Of a stretch of 15,507 bases of DNA, positions 1-7,465 are shown one piece after another. Both the position numbers and the translations under genes were made by a program. Within the stretch, counting starts at the first letter, position 1. Each line of letters begins with the position of its first letter. This DNA is from Betaproteobacteria bacterium (lineage in GTDB: Bacteria; Pseudomonadota; Gammaproteobacteria; Burkholderiales; Methylophilaceae), in assembly GCA_009926035.1 (NCBI GenBank), contig RFPQ01000006.1, positions 1 to 15,507 of the forward strand, in the 5' to 3' direction. Below the pieces are notes generated by a model, which was not told the origin of the DNA, made no database searches, and saw only the letters and a list, made by a program, of their open reading frames with translations.

Positions 1-1223
1 CAATTTCTCAAGAAGAAACTTCATTTGAAATTTCAAATCATCAAGAACATCAAGAAGTTTCTTATGAGCATGAATTTAATTGGGATGACGAATATACAAA
101 AGATAATTATGCTGAATCGACTGATTATCAAGAACCTGCATCACAAACATTAAAACAATACCTTGAAGATATTTTTCATTTAATTCCGATTAATGAAAAA
201 GATCAGGCCATTATTTCTCTTTTAATAGATTCAATTAATGAAGATGGTTATCTAGAGGAACCACTTGATTACTTTTTAGCAAGCATTCCAAAAGAATATG
301 AAGTAAGTATTCAAGAAATAGAGTCTTTACTAAAACTTCTTCAAAAACAAGCGCCTCCTGGAATTGGCGCAAGAGATCTCATAGAATGCCTGACACTTCA
401 ACTCGAAAGCAAAGAAGAAACTCCGATTCATTTGCTTTCTATTAAAGTAATCAAGAGTCATCTAAATCTTTTGGCTTCTCGAGACTTTGTTAGACTTAAA
501 AAAATACTAGGATGTGAAGATGAAGTATTAAGAGACGTTCAGAAAATAATTAAAAGCCTTAATCCAAAACCTGGAAATATATTTTCCACTATTGAAAGCC
601 ATCATTTCATTCAACATGAAGTTAATGTCAAAAAAGTGAGGGCTAAGTGGCAAGTTTCATTGAATGAGCAAGCAATTCCAAAGCTTCGCTTAAATCATAT
701 TTATCGAGATTTAATAAAAAACTCACAAAATGACATGCCCCATCATTTATCTAGTCAGATACAGGAGGCTAAGTGGATTGTGAAAAATATACAACAACGC
801 TTTATCACAATCCTGAAAGTCTCCGAGGCAATCATGAGGCATCAAAAAGACTTTTTAGATTACGGCGAGTCTATGATGAAACCGCTCGTTTTAAGAGAAA
901 TTGCTGAAGAAGTCGGCCTTCATGAATCCACAATATCGCGCGTCACATCAAATAAATATATTAATACACCTCGGGGTATTTACGAATTGAAATTTTTTTT
1001 CGGTAGCTCGATTGATAGCACATCAGGCAATGAACTTGCATCTACCGCAATTAGGGCTAAAATTAAAGAAGTCATTAAACAAGAAGATCCAAAAAAACCA
1101 CTTTCAGATAATGAAATTGTCTTATTATTGAAGAGTCAAGATATTAATATCGCTCGCAGAACCGTGGCAAAATACAGAGAAATACTAAATATTGCTCCAA
1201 CCAATCTTAGAAAAATTTTATAA
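1..1223 (+). CDS. rpoN: RNA polymerase sigma-54 factor, partial (5' end outside window)
   Basis: Sigma-54 directs core RNA polymerase to -24/-12 promoters and needs an AAA+ activator to melt DNA. The frame is open from base 3 to the stop at 1221-1223, giving 406 residues; the family is usually about 470-500, so roughly the N-terminal region I is missing beyond the left edge. Visible parts in order are an acidic region II (about residues 4-45), the core-binding domain with the GIGARD motif (residues 120-125), a helix-turn-helix (about 295-319, LREIAEEVGLHESTISR) and the RpoN box ARRTVAKYRE (residues 384-393, bases 1152-1181), which reads the -24 element. The codon at 432 (TTG) is an internal leucine, not a start. 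The C-terminal domains look intact, so the protein is probably functional. It heads the hpf-hprK-rapZ-PTS run. Identification is firm; the N-terminus cannot be judged. Confidence 0.97.
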   Translation, partial: ISQEETSFEISNHQEHQEVSYEHEFNWDDEYTKDNYAESTDYQEPASQTLKQYLEDIFHLIPINEKDQAIISLLIDSINEDGYLEEPLDYFLASIPKEYEVSIQEIESLLKLLQKQAPPGIGARDLIECLTLQLESKEETPIHLLSIKVIKSHLNLLASRDFVRLKKILGCEDEVLRDVQKIIKSLNPKPGNIFSTIESHHFIQHEVNVKKVRAKWQVSLNEQAIPKLRLNHIYRDLIKNSQNDMPHHLSSQIQEAKWIVKNIQQRFITILKVSEAIMRHQKDFLDYGESMMKPLVLREIAEEVGLHESTISRVTSNKYINTPRGIYELKFFFGSSIDSTSGNELASTAIRAKIKEVIKQEDPKKPLSDNEIVLLLKSQDINIARRTVAKYREILNIAPTNLRKIL

Positions 1224-1232
1224 CCCTAACCT

Positions 1233-1238
1233 TAAGGA
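1233..1238 (+). promoter_or_regulatory. Shine-Dalgarno site of hpf
   Basis: TAAGGA lies six bases before the ATG at 1245, in the 21-bp rpoN-hpf spacer. It is one of the few clear ribosome binding sites in the window and supports the chosen hpf start. Confidence 0.75.
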
Positions 1239-1244
1239 AATGTC

Positions 1245-1571
1245 ATGAATATTCATTTAACTGGCCATCACTTAGAAATTACTCCGTCATTAAAGGAATA
1301 TATTCAAACTAAATTAGCTAAGATTTTTCATCATTTCGATCATGTCATTGATGCAAAAGTAACTCTCACTGTTAGTAAGTTAGAGCATATTGCTGAAGCG
1401 ACTATTCACTTACCTAAGAGTGATATCCACGCTGAGTGCAGAGGTGAAAGTATGTATAGTGCTATTGATTTACTCTCAGACAAACTAGATCGTCAAGTCA
1501 TTAAATATAAAGAAGTTCATAAAGACCATCACCGAGTTCAAGGCGGTTTAAAACATCAACCGATTGAATAA
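1245..1571 (+). CDS. hpf: Ribosome hibernation promoting factor (short HPF)
   Basis: HPF/YfiA-family proteins bind the decoding region of the 30S subunit in stationary phase, blocking translation and favouring inactive ribosomes. The 108-residue product matches the short HPF type, with no C-terminal dimerisation domain as in long HPF. It starts with the typical MNIHLTGHHLEITPSLKEYI strand-helix, followed by the conserved basic stretch ending KLDRQVIKYKEVHKDHH (about residues 80-96). It sits directly after rpoN, a placement conserved in many proteobacteria. Its stop codon TAA (1569-1571) shares one base with the ATG of hprK, so translation of the two is probably coupled. In related genomes ptsN normally follows hpf; here it does not. 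Confidence 0.95.
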   Translation: MNIHLTGHHLEITPSLKEYIQTKLAKIFHHFDHVIDAKVTLTVSKLEHIAEATIHLPKSDIHAECRGESMYSAIDLLSDKLDRQVIKYKEVHKDHHRVQGGLKHQPIE

Positions 1572-2152
1572 TGTATTTATCAAAAATCTTTAATTTAATT
1601 TCATTAAAATCCAAAGGCCCTGAAGCTATAAACCATACACACGGTGTATTTGTTAAGATAAAAGGTAGAGGTGTTTTAATTATTGGGAAGTCAGGTATCG
1701 GAAAAAGCGAGGTAGCACTTGATTTGATTAGTAGAGGGCACAAACTTATTGCCGATGATAGTGTGTCATTTTATAAAAATGATCAAAATGCAATTATAGG
1801 GGAAGCGCCATCACTCTTAAAAAATTTAATGGAAGTTCGTGGTCTAGGAATTATTGATATTAAAAAATTATTTGGTCGCAAAAGTGTATGTTCAGAAGAA
1901 AAACTTTTCTTAGTAATTGAATTAAAAATATTTCGAAAAAAATTTGCTTATTCAAGACTAGAAATGACTATAAATTCTTTTAGTCTTTTTGATATTAATA
2001 TTCCTAAAATTGAAATCCCTATGAATCAAACAAGACACATAAGCCTCTTGATTGAAACCGCGGTTAAAAATTACATATCGCTTAAGAATGGATCTAACAC
2101 CACAAATCATCTATCACAGAAGCTTAATCTGCAAATAAGTTTGGGCCATTAA
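1571..2152 (+). CDS. hprK: Short HPr kinase/phosphorylase (catalytic domain only)
   Basis: HprK phosphorylates HPr on a serine using ATP or PPi and can reverse the reaction. Recognisable motifs are HGV (residues 24-26), the P-loop GKSGIGKS (39-46), RGHKLIADDSV (55-65) with the catalytic aspartates, and the family signature MEVRGLGIID (87-96). At 193 residues it is far shorter than the roughly 310-320 residues usual in Firmicutes and betaproteobacteria. The whole N-terminal domain is absent, as in the short alphaproteobacterial enzymes. The C-terminal loop usually read as RPGRN or AAGRN is MNQTRH here (151-156, Arg155 kept), and the Arg usually found shortly after the signature is replaced (SVCSEE, 105-110). 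Kinase activity is plausible; phosphorylase activity is uncertain. The start ATG overlaps the hpf stop and has no clear Shine-Dalgarno. HPr Ser46 lies downstream in the same run. Confidence 0.88.
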   Translation: MYLSKIFNLISLKSKGPEAINHTHGVFVKIKGRGVLIIGKSGIGKSEVALDLISRGHKLIADDSVSFYKNDQNAIIGEAPSLLKNLMEVRGLGIIDIKKLFGRKSVCSEEKLFLVIELKIFRKKFAYSRLEMTINSFSLFDINIPKIEIPMNQTRHISLLIETAVKNYISLKNGSNTTNHLSQKLNLQISLGH

Positions 2153-2154
2153 TT

Positions 2155-2994
2155 ATGGAAGTTATTATTATTTCAGGACTATCGGGCTCAGGCAAAAGTA
2201 TTGCCCTAAATGCTCTAGAAGATAACGACTTTTATTGCATTGATAACCTGCCGGTCACACTTTTATCGAATATCTCCCAGCATCTTAATCACGAGCATCA
2301 GGATAAGGTTGCAATTAGCGTTGATATCAGAAGTATCGATATTGAAAAATTACCCTTCGTTATTAAAGAAATTGAATCTTTATCGATCAAAACGAAACTT
2401 ATTTACCTAGAATCATCAACTGAGTCCATCGTAAGACGATTTGGTGAAACTAGACGAAGGCATCCGCTCGCTAACGAAAAGCTATCCCTTTCTGAAACCA
2501 TAGAGAAAGAGCGGTCTATGCTAGCGCCTTTGGCAGAAATTGGTTACAAAATTGACACTAGCAGTATGTCAGTTAATTCATTAAAAAAAGCATTGAGTGA
2601 ATTGATTGAACTAAAAGATAATCATCTTGCTTTGCAATTCAGTTCGTTCGGATATAAATTTGGTATCCCACTTGATGCAGATTTTATCTTTGATGTCCGC
2701 TGCCTTCCAAATCCTCACTATGAAACTAATCTGAAAAATTTAACTGGCTTAGATAAACCGGTTGCAGATTTTTTTAAAAGCTATGATGAGGTGAATAAAA
2801 TGTATCATGATATCAATCATTTTGTAAGTGAGTGGCTAAGTGCTTTTAAAAAAGATCAAAGACATTCGCTGCATATTGCAATTGGTTGTACGGGTGGTAA
2901 ACATCGCTCAGTTTACATTGCAAATAAATTATTCTCTAACTTCTTTAACCCAAAATCTCAAGTAATTATTCGCCACAGAGATATTAACCATTAA
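2155..2994 (+). CDS. rapZ: RNase adapter protein RapZ
   Basis: RapZ in enterobacteria binds small RNAs and RNase E to control GlmS, and senses glucosamine-6-phosphate; its target in betaproteobacteria is not known to me. The 279-residue protein has the normal family length. The N-terminal nucleotide-binding domain shows a P-loop GLSGSGKS (8-15), the YCIDNLP motif (27-33), DIRS (57-60) and RRRHPL (100-105). The C-terminal domain has DADFIFDVRCLPNPHY (174-189), TGLDKPV (197-203) and the signature IGCTGGKHRSVYI (243-255). The start lies two bases after the hprK stop with no good Shine-Dalgarno, so translation is probably coupled. The neighbourhood with hprK and PTS genes is typical. No key residue appears lost. 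Confidence 0.96.
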   Translation: MEVIIISGLSGSGKSIALNALEDNDFYCIDNLPVTLLSNISQHLNHEHQDKVAISVDIRSIDIEKLPFVIKEIESLSIKTKLIYLESSTESIVRRFGETRRRHPLANEKLSLSETIEKERSMLAPLAEIGYKIDTSSMSVNSLKKALSELIELKDNHLALQFSSFGYKFGIPLDADFIFDVRCLPNPHYETNLKNLTGLDKPVADFFKSYDEVNKMYHDINHFVSEWLSAFKKDQRHSLHIAIGCTGGKHRSVYIANKLFSNFFNPKSQVIIRHRDINH

Positions 2995-3001
2995 GACAAT
3001 T

Positions 3002-3400
3002 ATGATTGGCATACTTCTTATCACACATGGCGAACTTGGAAAATCTCTCATTGAGTGTGCGACACATGTTCTCGGAGATAAGCCAAATTTCTTAGACTCT
3101 CTAACGATTGAAAATGATTGTGCCCATGAAAATATGGTTAATGTGATTTCAAAAAAAATTGATCTATTAGATCAAGGTGATGGCGTTTTGATTCTCACAG
3201 ATATTTTTGGAGCAACACCTTGTAACATCATTACTAAAATAATTGAGCCAGGAAAAGTGAATGCAATTGCAGGTGTTAACTTATCAATGCTCATTAGAAG
3301 TATTAGCTATCGACATGAGCCTTTTGATTCCCTTATTGCTAAAGCAATTGAAGGCGCTCAAGATGGCATTATTCATATTCAATCCAATCAATCATGCTAA
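3002..3400 (+). CDS. PTS EIIA component, mannose/fructose family
   Basis: This is a stand-alone EIIA domain of the mannose family, 132 residues, cytoplasmic. It opens with MIGILLITHGELG, placing the phospho-accepting histidine at residue 9, and carries the conserved LTDIFGATPCNI (65-76). It should take phosphate from HPr-His15. No EIIB, EIIC or EIID partner lies in the window, so a regulatory role rather than sugar uptake is the better inference. It lies seven bases after rapZ, and its last seven bases overlap ptsH in another frame (ATGCTAA), which suggests coupled synthesis of EIIA and HPr. With ptsN absent from its usual place, this may be the main phosphate acceptor of the pathway. Confidence 0.93.
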   Translation: MIGILLITHGELGKSLIECATHVLGDKPNFLDSLTIENDCAHENMVNVISKKIDLLDQGDGVLILTDIFGATPCNIITKIIEPGKVNAIAGVNLSMLIRSISYRHEPFDSLIAKAIEGAQDGIIHIQSNQSC

Positions 3401-3663
3401 CAATTTCTATTAAAATTATTAATAAACTCGGTTTGCACGCCAGAGCTTCTGCAAAGCTAACTCAAGTTGCTAATCAATTTAAAGCTGATGTATGGATTGA
3501 AAAAAATAATAAAAAAGTAAATGCAAAAAGTATTATGGGCGTAATGATGCTAGCAGCTAGTCAAGGCTCAGATGTCATAATCACAACTGAAGGCTCAGAT
3601 GAACAAGAAGCTTTAAATACTATTGTTGATCTAATTAATGATTACTTTGGTGAAGGTGAATAA
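3394..3663 (+). CDS. ptsH: Phosphocarrier protein HPr
   Basis: HPr carries phosphate from Enzyme I to EIIA proteins. The 89-residue product has normal length. The active-site loop LGLHARASA puts the phosphohistidine at His15 with Arg17 beside it. The regulatory site reads NAKSIMGVMMLA with Ser46 present, the residue phosphorylated by HprK. Keeping Ser46 next to a reduced HprK argues that serine phosphorylation still matters. The start codon lies inside the end of the EIIA gene with no Shine-Dalgarno of its own. The stop codon TAA contributes to the ribosome binding site of ptsI. Confidence 0.97.
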   Translation: MLTISIKIINKLGLHARASAKLTQVANQFKADVWIEKNNKKVNAKSIMGVMMLAASQGSDVIITTEGSDEQEALNTIVDLINDYFGEGE

Positions 3664-3665
3664 GG
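3661..3665 (+). promoter_or_regulatory. Shine-Dalgarno site of ptsI
   Basis: TAAGG, four bases before the ATG at 3670. Its first three bases are the stop codon of the HPr gene, so a terminating ribosome stands on the site that initiates Enzyme I. Confidence 0.55.
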
Positions 3666-3669
3666 CGAT

Positions 3670-5403
3670 ATGACTCCATTTAGCCTTCACGGAATTGGCG
3701 TATCCAATGGCATTGCAATAGGGAGAGCGCATTTAATCTCTAACGCACTCCTTGAGGTCGTTCAATACGATATTGATATAAAAAATATTCCTCATGAAAT
3801 TAGAAGATTTGAGGATGCTATTAATACCGTCAGAATTGAGCTTAATAAAATAAAATCTCAACTCCCTTCAGACTCGCCCGGAGAGTTAGGAGCATTTATT
3901 GATACACACATAATGATACTTAATGACAAATCATTATCGATATTACCGAAATCCATTATTGAAAATGAAAAATGCAATGCGGAATGGGCAATCAAAAAAC
4001 AAATGGATAGTGTTGTAAATCAGTTCGATCAAATCGAAGATCAATATCTTAGAGAAAGAAAGCAAGACGTTATACAGGTCGTTGAAAGGGTTATTAAAAT
4101 ACTTTTAGGTCACTCAAACCAAATTGCTGTAAAAAATAAAGAAAAATTAACAATTTTAGTGGCTCATGATATTTCTCCGGCAGACGCTCTTCATTTTAAG
4201 AATCATAAATATGCAGCCTTCATTACGGATGGGGGTGGCGTTACTTCTCATACTGCGATTTTATCGCGAAGTTTAAATATTCCTTCAATCGTAGCATTGC
4301 AAAATGCCAGAGCCTTAATACGCGATAACGATTTGATTATTGTCGATGGAACAGAAGGCGTTGTGATCGTCAATCCAACCGAAGAAATTCAAAAACATTA
4401 CAATAAAATTCAGGATTCATGGGATAACGAACAAGAAAAACTTCAGCGTATCAAATCGAAAAAATCAATCACAAAAGATGGTGCCACAATTCATCTTTTT
4501 GCAAATATTGAAGTTCCAAATGACATCATTTCAGTTAATGCCTCTGGTGCTAGTGGCATTGGTTTATTCAGAACAGAATTTTTATTTATGAATCGGCAGG
4601 ATATGCCTGATGAGGAAGAGCAATTCCAAGCTTATAAGAAAGTTGCTGAAGCGATGGGTAAAAGACCTGTCACTATTCGTACCCTAGATTCAGGTGCTGA
4701 CAAGCAAACAGCTTTAGACAATAAAAAAATAAGTCCTAATCCAGCTCTAGGATTAAGAGCAATTCGATTGTGCTTATCTGAACCTAAGGTTTTTATGACT
4801 CAACTTCGAGCTATTTTAAGAGCCTCCCAGTTTGGTAATATTAAAATTCTTTTCCCTATGTTAAGCAGCATTAACGAGCTTCGACAAACCAAACTTATTT
4901 TAGAGAGGGCGAAGGCAAGTTTAAGAAAAGAAAAAATAAAATTTAATGAGAATATTCTTATTGGCGGCATGATTGAAATACCAGCTGCTGCAATCAGTGC
5001 AGATATTTTTGCTCAAGAACTAGACTTTTTATCAATCGGCACAAATGATTTAATTCAATACGCACTAGCAATTGATCGTACGGATGACGCAGTATCTCAT
5101 TTATATAATCCACTTCATCCTGCAGTCTTGAAATTAATTGCTCTTACAATAAAGTCGGCGCATAAATTTAAAAAATCTATCGCTATTTGTGGAGAAATGG
5201 CAGGAGAGCCGAAACTCACTAAATTATTGATTGCTATGGGTGTTGAACAATTATCTATGCATCCATCACATATTCTAAGTGTCAAACAACAAGTTTTGAG
5301 TAGCTCAATCAAAAATATGAAGGCTTCTGTTCTTAAGTTACTTAACTTAAATGAAGTTGATAAAATTGAAACTTTACTAAAAAAGATTAATCAATCTGTC
5401 TAG
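3670..5403 (+). CDS. ptsI: PTS Enzyme I (phosphoenolpyruvate-protein phosphotransferase)
   Basis: Enzyme I autophosphorylates from phosphoenolpyruvate and passes the phosphate to HPr. The 577 residues match classical PtsI, with no N-terminal GAF domain as in the nitrogen-type PtsP. Visible elements are the N-terminal domain (HGIGVSNGIAIGRA, residues 7-20), the swivelling phosphohistidine domain GGGVTSHTAILSRS (188-201, active His194), and the C-terminal PEP-binding barrel. The barrel has LFRTEFLFM (299-307, Arg301), TIRTLDSGADK (335-345, Arg337), the metal and PEP region SIGTNDLIQYALAIDR (455-470), and the catalytic Cys507 in ICGEMAGEP (506-514). All key residues are present. It probably drives the regulatory phosphate chain to HPr and the EIIA encoded just upstream. 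Confidence 0.97.
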   Translation: MTPFSLHGIGVSNGIAIGRAHLISNALLEVVQYDIDIKNIPHEIRRFEDAINTVRIELNKIKSQLPSDSPGELGAFIDTHIMILNDKSLSILPKSIIENEKCNAEWAIKKQMDSVVNQFDQIEDQYLRERKQDVIQVVERVIKILLGHSNQIAVKNKEKLTILVAHDISPADALHFKNHKYAAFITDGGGVTSHTAILSRSLNIPSIVALQNARALIRDNDLIIVDGTEGVVIVNPTEEIQKHYNKIQDSWDNEQEKLQRIKSKKSITKDGATIHLFANIEVPNDIISVNASGASGIGLFRTEFLFMNRQDMPDEEEQFQAYKKVAEAMGKRPVTIRTLDSGADKQTALDNKKISPNPALGLRAIRLCLSEPKVFMTQLRAILRASQFGNIKILFPMLSSINELRQTKLILERAKASLRKEKIKFNENILIGGMIEIPAAAISADIFAQELDFLSIGTNDLIQYALAIDRTDDAVSHLYNPLHPAVLKLIALTIKSAHKFKKSIAICGEMAGEPKLTKLLIAMGVEQLSMHPSHILSVKQQVLSSSIKNMKASVLKLLNLNEVDKIETLLKKINQSV

Positions 5404-5420
5404 ATCACAACTTTTTAACA

Positions 5421-7448
5421 ATGATGAATAACCCTGTCTTAAATCGTAAAAGCCTTCCACTATTTGATCAAATCGAACCTGATCATATTTCTCCAGCCAT
5501 AGAAAGTATGCTTAAAGAGGCTAACGCACTAATTGAATCCCTTAAAAAAATGAGCTCAACTGTTTCATGGGAAAATTTTGTAGAGCCTATCGAAATTATT
5601 AGTGAAAAAATTTCTAGGGCTTGGGGCCAAATTGAGCACCTTAATGCAGTTGTAAACTCCGATAATTTAAGAAAAGCCTATAACGATAACCTTATTAAAT
5701 TAACTGACTTTTATACAAATCTTTCTCAAGATGAATCACTTTACAAGAAATATCAATCCCTTAAGGATAGTGAAGCTTTCAAATCCCTCACATCATCTCA
5801 AAAGCGTATTGTTGATAATGTATTACGGGATTTTAAATTAGGTGGTGCGGAACTTAATGAAACAGATAAGAAAAAATTTAAGACTATTCAAGAAAAGCTT
5901 GCAAAACTTTCAACTCAATTCGAAGAAAATATTCTAGACGCCACTAACGAATTTTCCATTTTTGTAGATCATCTTGATGAGCTTGCAGGTATTCCTGAAG
6001 AAAATATTAAAAAAGCTTATGCTGAAGCTAAGGAAGATAAAAAAGAAGGCTATAAATTCACTCTTCACTTCCCATCTTATTTGCCTGTGATGCAGTATGC
6101 TGACAGTAGGTCCTTACGCGAAAAACTATATCATGCTTATGCCACCCGGGCGTCTGAACTTGTATCCGCTAGGTTTGATAATACAAAACTTATAGAAGAG
6201 ATACTCGCGCTTCGTTATGAATCTTCAAAACTCCTTGGCTTTAAAAATTTCACAGAAATGTCACTTGTTACAAAAATGGCAAAATCAAGTGAAGAAGTTG
6301 TAAGTTTTCTTATGGATTTAGCGAATAAAGCAAAGCCTTTCGCTCTAAAGGACATGGATGAACTTAAGTCTTTTTCCAAAACCTTAAATATAGAAAAATT
6401 AGAGGCTTGGGATATTGCTTATGTATCTGAAAAACTGCGCCAAGCCAAATATAGCTTTTCAGAAAATGAGGTTAAACAATATTTCCCTGAGCATCGTGTT
6501 TTGAAAGGCTTGTTTAAGGTAGTTGAAACTATCTTTAATTTAAAGATCATCAAATCAGATGCTCCTACTTGGCATAAAGATGTAAGTTTTTATTCAATAA
6601 AAAATGAAAATGATGAATTGATAGGTCAATTTTATTTCGATTTGTATGCGCGCAATCACAAGCGTGGTGGTGCATGGATGGATGAAGCTATATCTCGATA
6701 TAAAAACTCTCTGGAATCATCCCATCCAGTCGCTTTTCTGACATGTAATTTTTCATCTCCTTCTGATAAGAATCCAGCTTTATTTTCTCATGACGATGTC
6801 ATTACTCTTTTCCATGAATTCGGTCATGGACTGCATCATATGTTAACTAGGGTTGATGACTATAGCATTTCTGGCATTAAAGGCGTTGAATGGGATGCTG
6901 TTGAATTGCCTAGTCAATTTATGGAAAATTTTTGCTGGGAATGGGATGTAGTAAAACATATGACCGAACATGTTGATAATAAGAATCCTTTGCCTAAAAC
7001 TTTGTTTGACAAAATGATCGAGGCAAAAAATTTCCAATCAGGTATGCAAACTTTAAGGCAAATTGAGTTTTCTCTGTTTGATATAAGATTGCATACCGAA
7101 TATAGCGATCAAAATAAAATCAACCCTTTAGAACTTCTTGAAACTATTCGTGATGAAATCGCCGTTGTAAGGCCGCCTTCTTGGAATCGGTTTCCTAATA
7201 GTTTTTCTCATATTTTTGCTGGTGGATATGCAGCGGGCTATTACAGCTATAAATGGGCTGAAGTTTTAGCTGCTGATGCTTTCAGTTTATTTGAGGAAGA
7301 AGGAATTCTATCAAGTCATGCCGGCCAAAAATTTCAAGATGAAATTTTATCAAAAGGTGGGTCTAGACCAGCCATGGATTCATTTATAGCTTTCCGCGGT
7401 CGAGAACCTTCTGTAGACGCTTTACTCAGACATAATGGTATGGCTTAA
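5421..7448 (+). CDS. prlC: Oligopeptidase A (M3 family zinc metallopeptidase)
   Basis: Oligopeptidase A is a cytoplasmic zinc peptidase that degrades short peptides, including cleaved signal peptides. The 675-residue length is close to the E. coli enzyme (about 680). The zinc-binding motif HEFGH lies at residues 465-469 within TLFHEFGHGLHH, and the third ligand is Glu495 in the VELPSQFMEN segment (494-503). The N-terminal helical region begins LPLFDQIEPDHISPAIE (12-28), typical of the family. Two ATG codons are adjacent (5421 and 5424), so the first residue is uncertain by one. The 17-bp spacer after ptsI holds no clear Shine-Dalgarno or terminator, so it probably shares the upstream transcript. 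I see no functional link to the PTS. Confidence 0.96.
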   Translation: MMNNPVLNRKSLPLFDQIEPDHISPAIESMLKEANALIESLKKMSSTVSWENFVEPIEIISEKISRAWGQIEHLNAVVNSDNLRKAYNDNLIKLTDFYTNLSQDESLYKKYQSLKDSEAFKSLTSSQKRIVDNVLRDFKLGGAELNETDKKKFKTIQEKLAKLSTQFEENILDATNEFSIFVDHLDELAGIPEENIKKAYAEAKEDKKEGYKFTLHFPSYLPVMQYADSRSLREKLYHAYATRASELVSARFDNTKLIEEILALRYESSKLLGFKNFTEMSLVTKMAKSSEEVVSFLMDLANKAKPFALKDMDELKSFSKTLNIEKLEAWDIAYVSEKLRQAKYSFSENEVKQYFPEHRVLKGLFKVVETIFNLKIIKSDAPTWHKDVSFYSIKNENDELIGQFYFDLYARNHKRGGAWMDEAISRYKNSLESSHPVAFLTCNFSSPSDKNPALFSHDDVITLFHEFGHGLHHMLTRVDDYSISGIKGVEWDAVELPSQFMENFCWEWDVVKHMTEHVDNKNPLPKTLFDKMIEAKNFQSGMQTLRQIEFSLFDIRLHTEYSDQNKINPLELLETIRDEIAVVRPPSWNRFPNSFSHIFAGGYAAGYYSYKWAEVLAADAFSLFEEEGILSSHAGQKFQDEILSKGGSRPAMDSFIAFRGREPSVDALLRHNGMA

Positions 7449-7465
7449 GCTTTATGAAGCTTGCC
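7442..7465 (+). promoter_or_regulatory. Possible mRNA hairpin with the xth start codon in its loop
   Basis: The inner stem is AAGCTT (7447-7452) paired with AAGCTT (7457-7462) around a four-base loop TATG that contains the ATG of xth (7454-7456). Beyond a two-base bulge, GGC (7442-7444) can pair with GCC (7463-7465). The prlC stop codon (7446-7448) lies in the left arm, so a ribosome finishing prlC would melt the structure. This would couple xth translation to prlC. Pairing is read by eye; function is inferred. Confidence 0.35.

Noticed and set aside
23..38. Perfect 16-base palindrome ATTTGAAATTTCAAAT, followed by a short ATCAAGAA repeat
   Set aside because: It lies inside the rpoN acidic region, in A/T-rich codons, and nothing around it suggests an operator; a chance event in AT-rich DNA.
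432..434. TTG as a possible start of a shorter sigma-54 reading frame
   Set aside because: The same frame is open back to base 3 and encodes recognisable sigma-54 core sequence including GIGARD, so the codon is internal.
991..998. Run of eight T in rpoN (and similar homopolymers in ntrY) as programmed frameshift sites
   Set aside because: The reading frames continue uninterrupted with conserved protein sequence on both sides; long A/T runs are expected in DNA of this composition.
1501..1743. Minus-strand open frame across the hpf-hprK junction
   Set aside because: It is the antisense shadow of two well-supported genes, with no ribosome binding site or recognisable product.
2531..2547. TTGGCA...TTGG resembling a sigma-54 -24/-12 promoter
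   Set aside because: The -12 element lacks the TTGC core and the site lies inside rapZ, far from any gene start.
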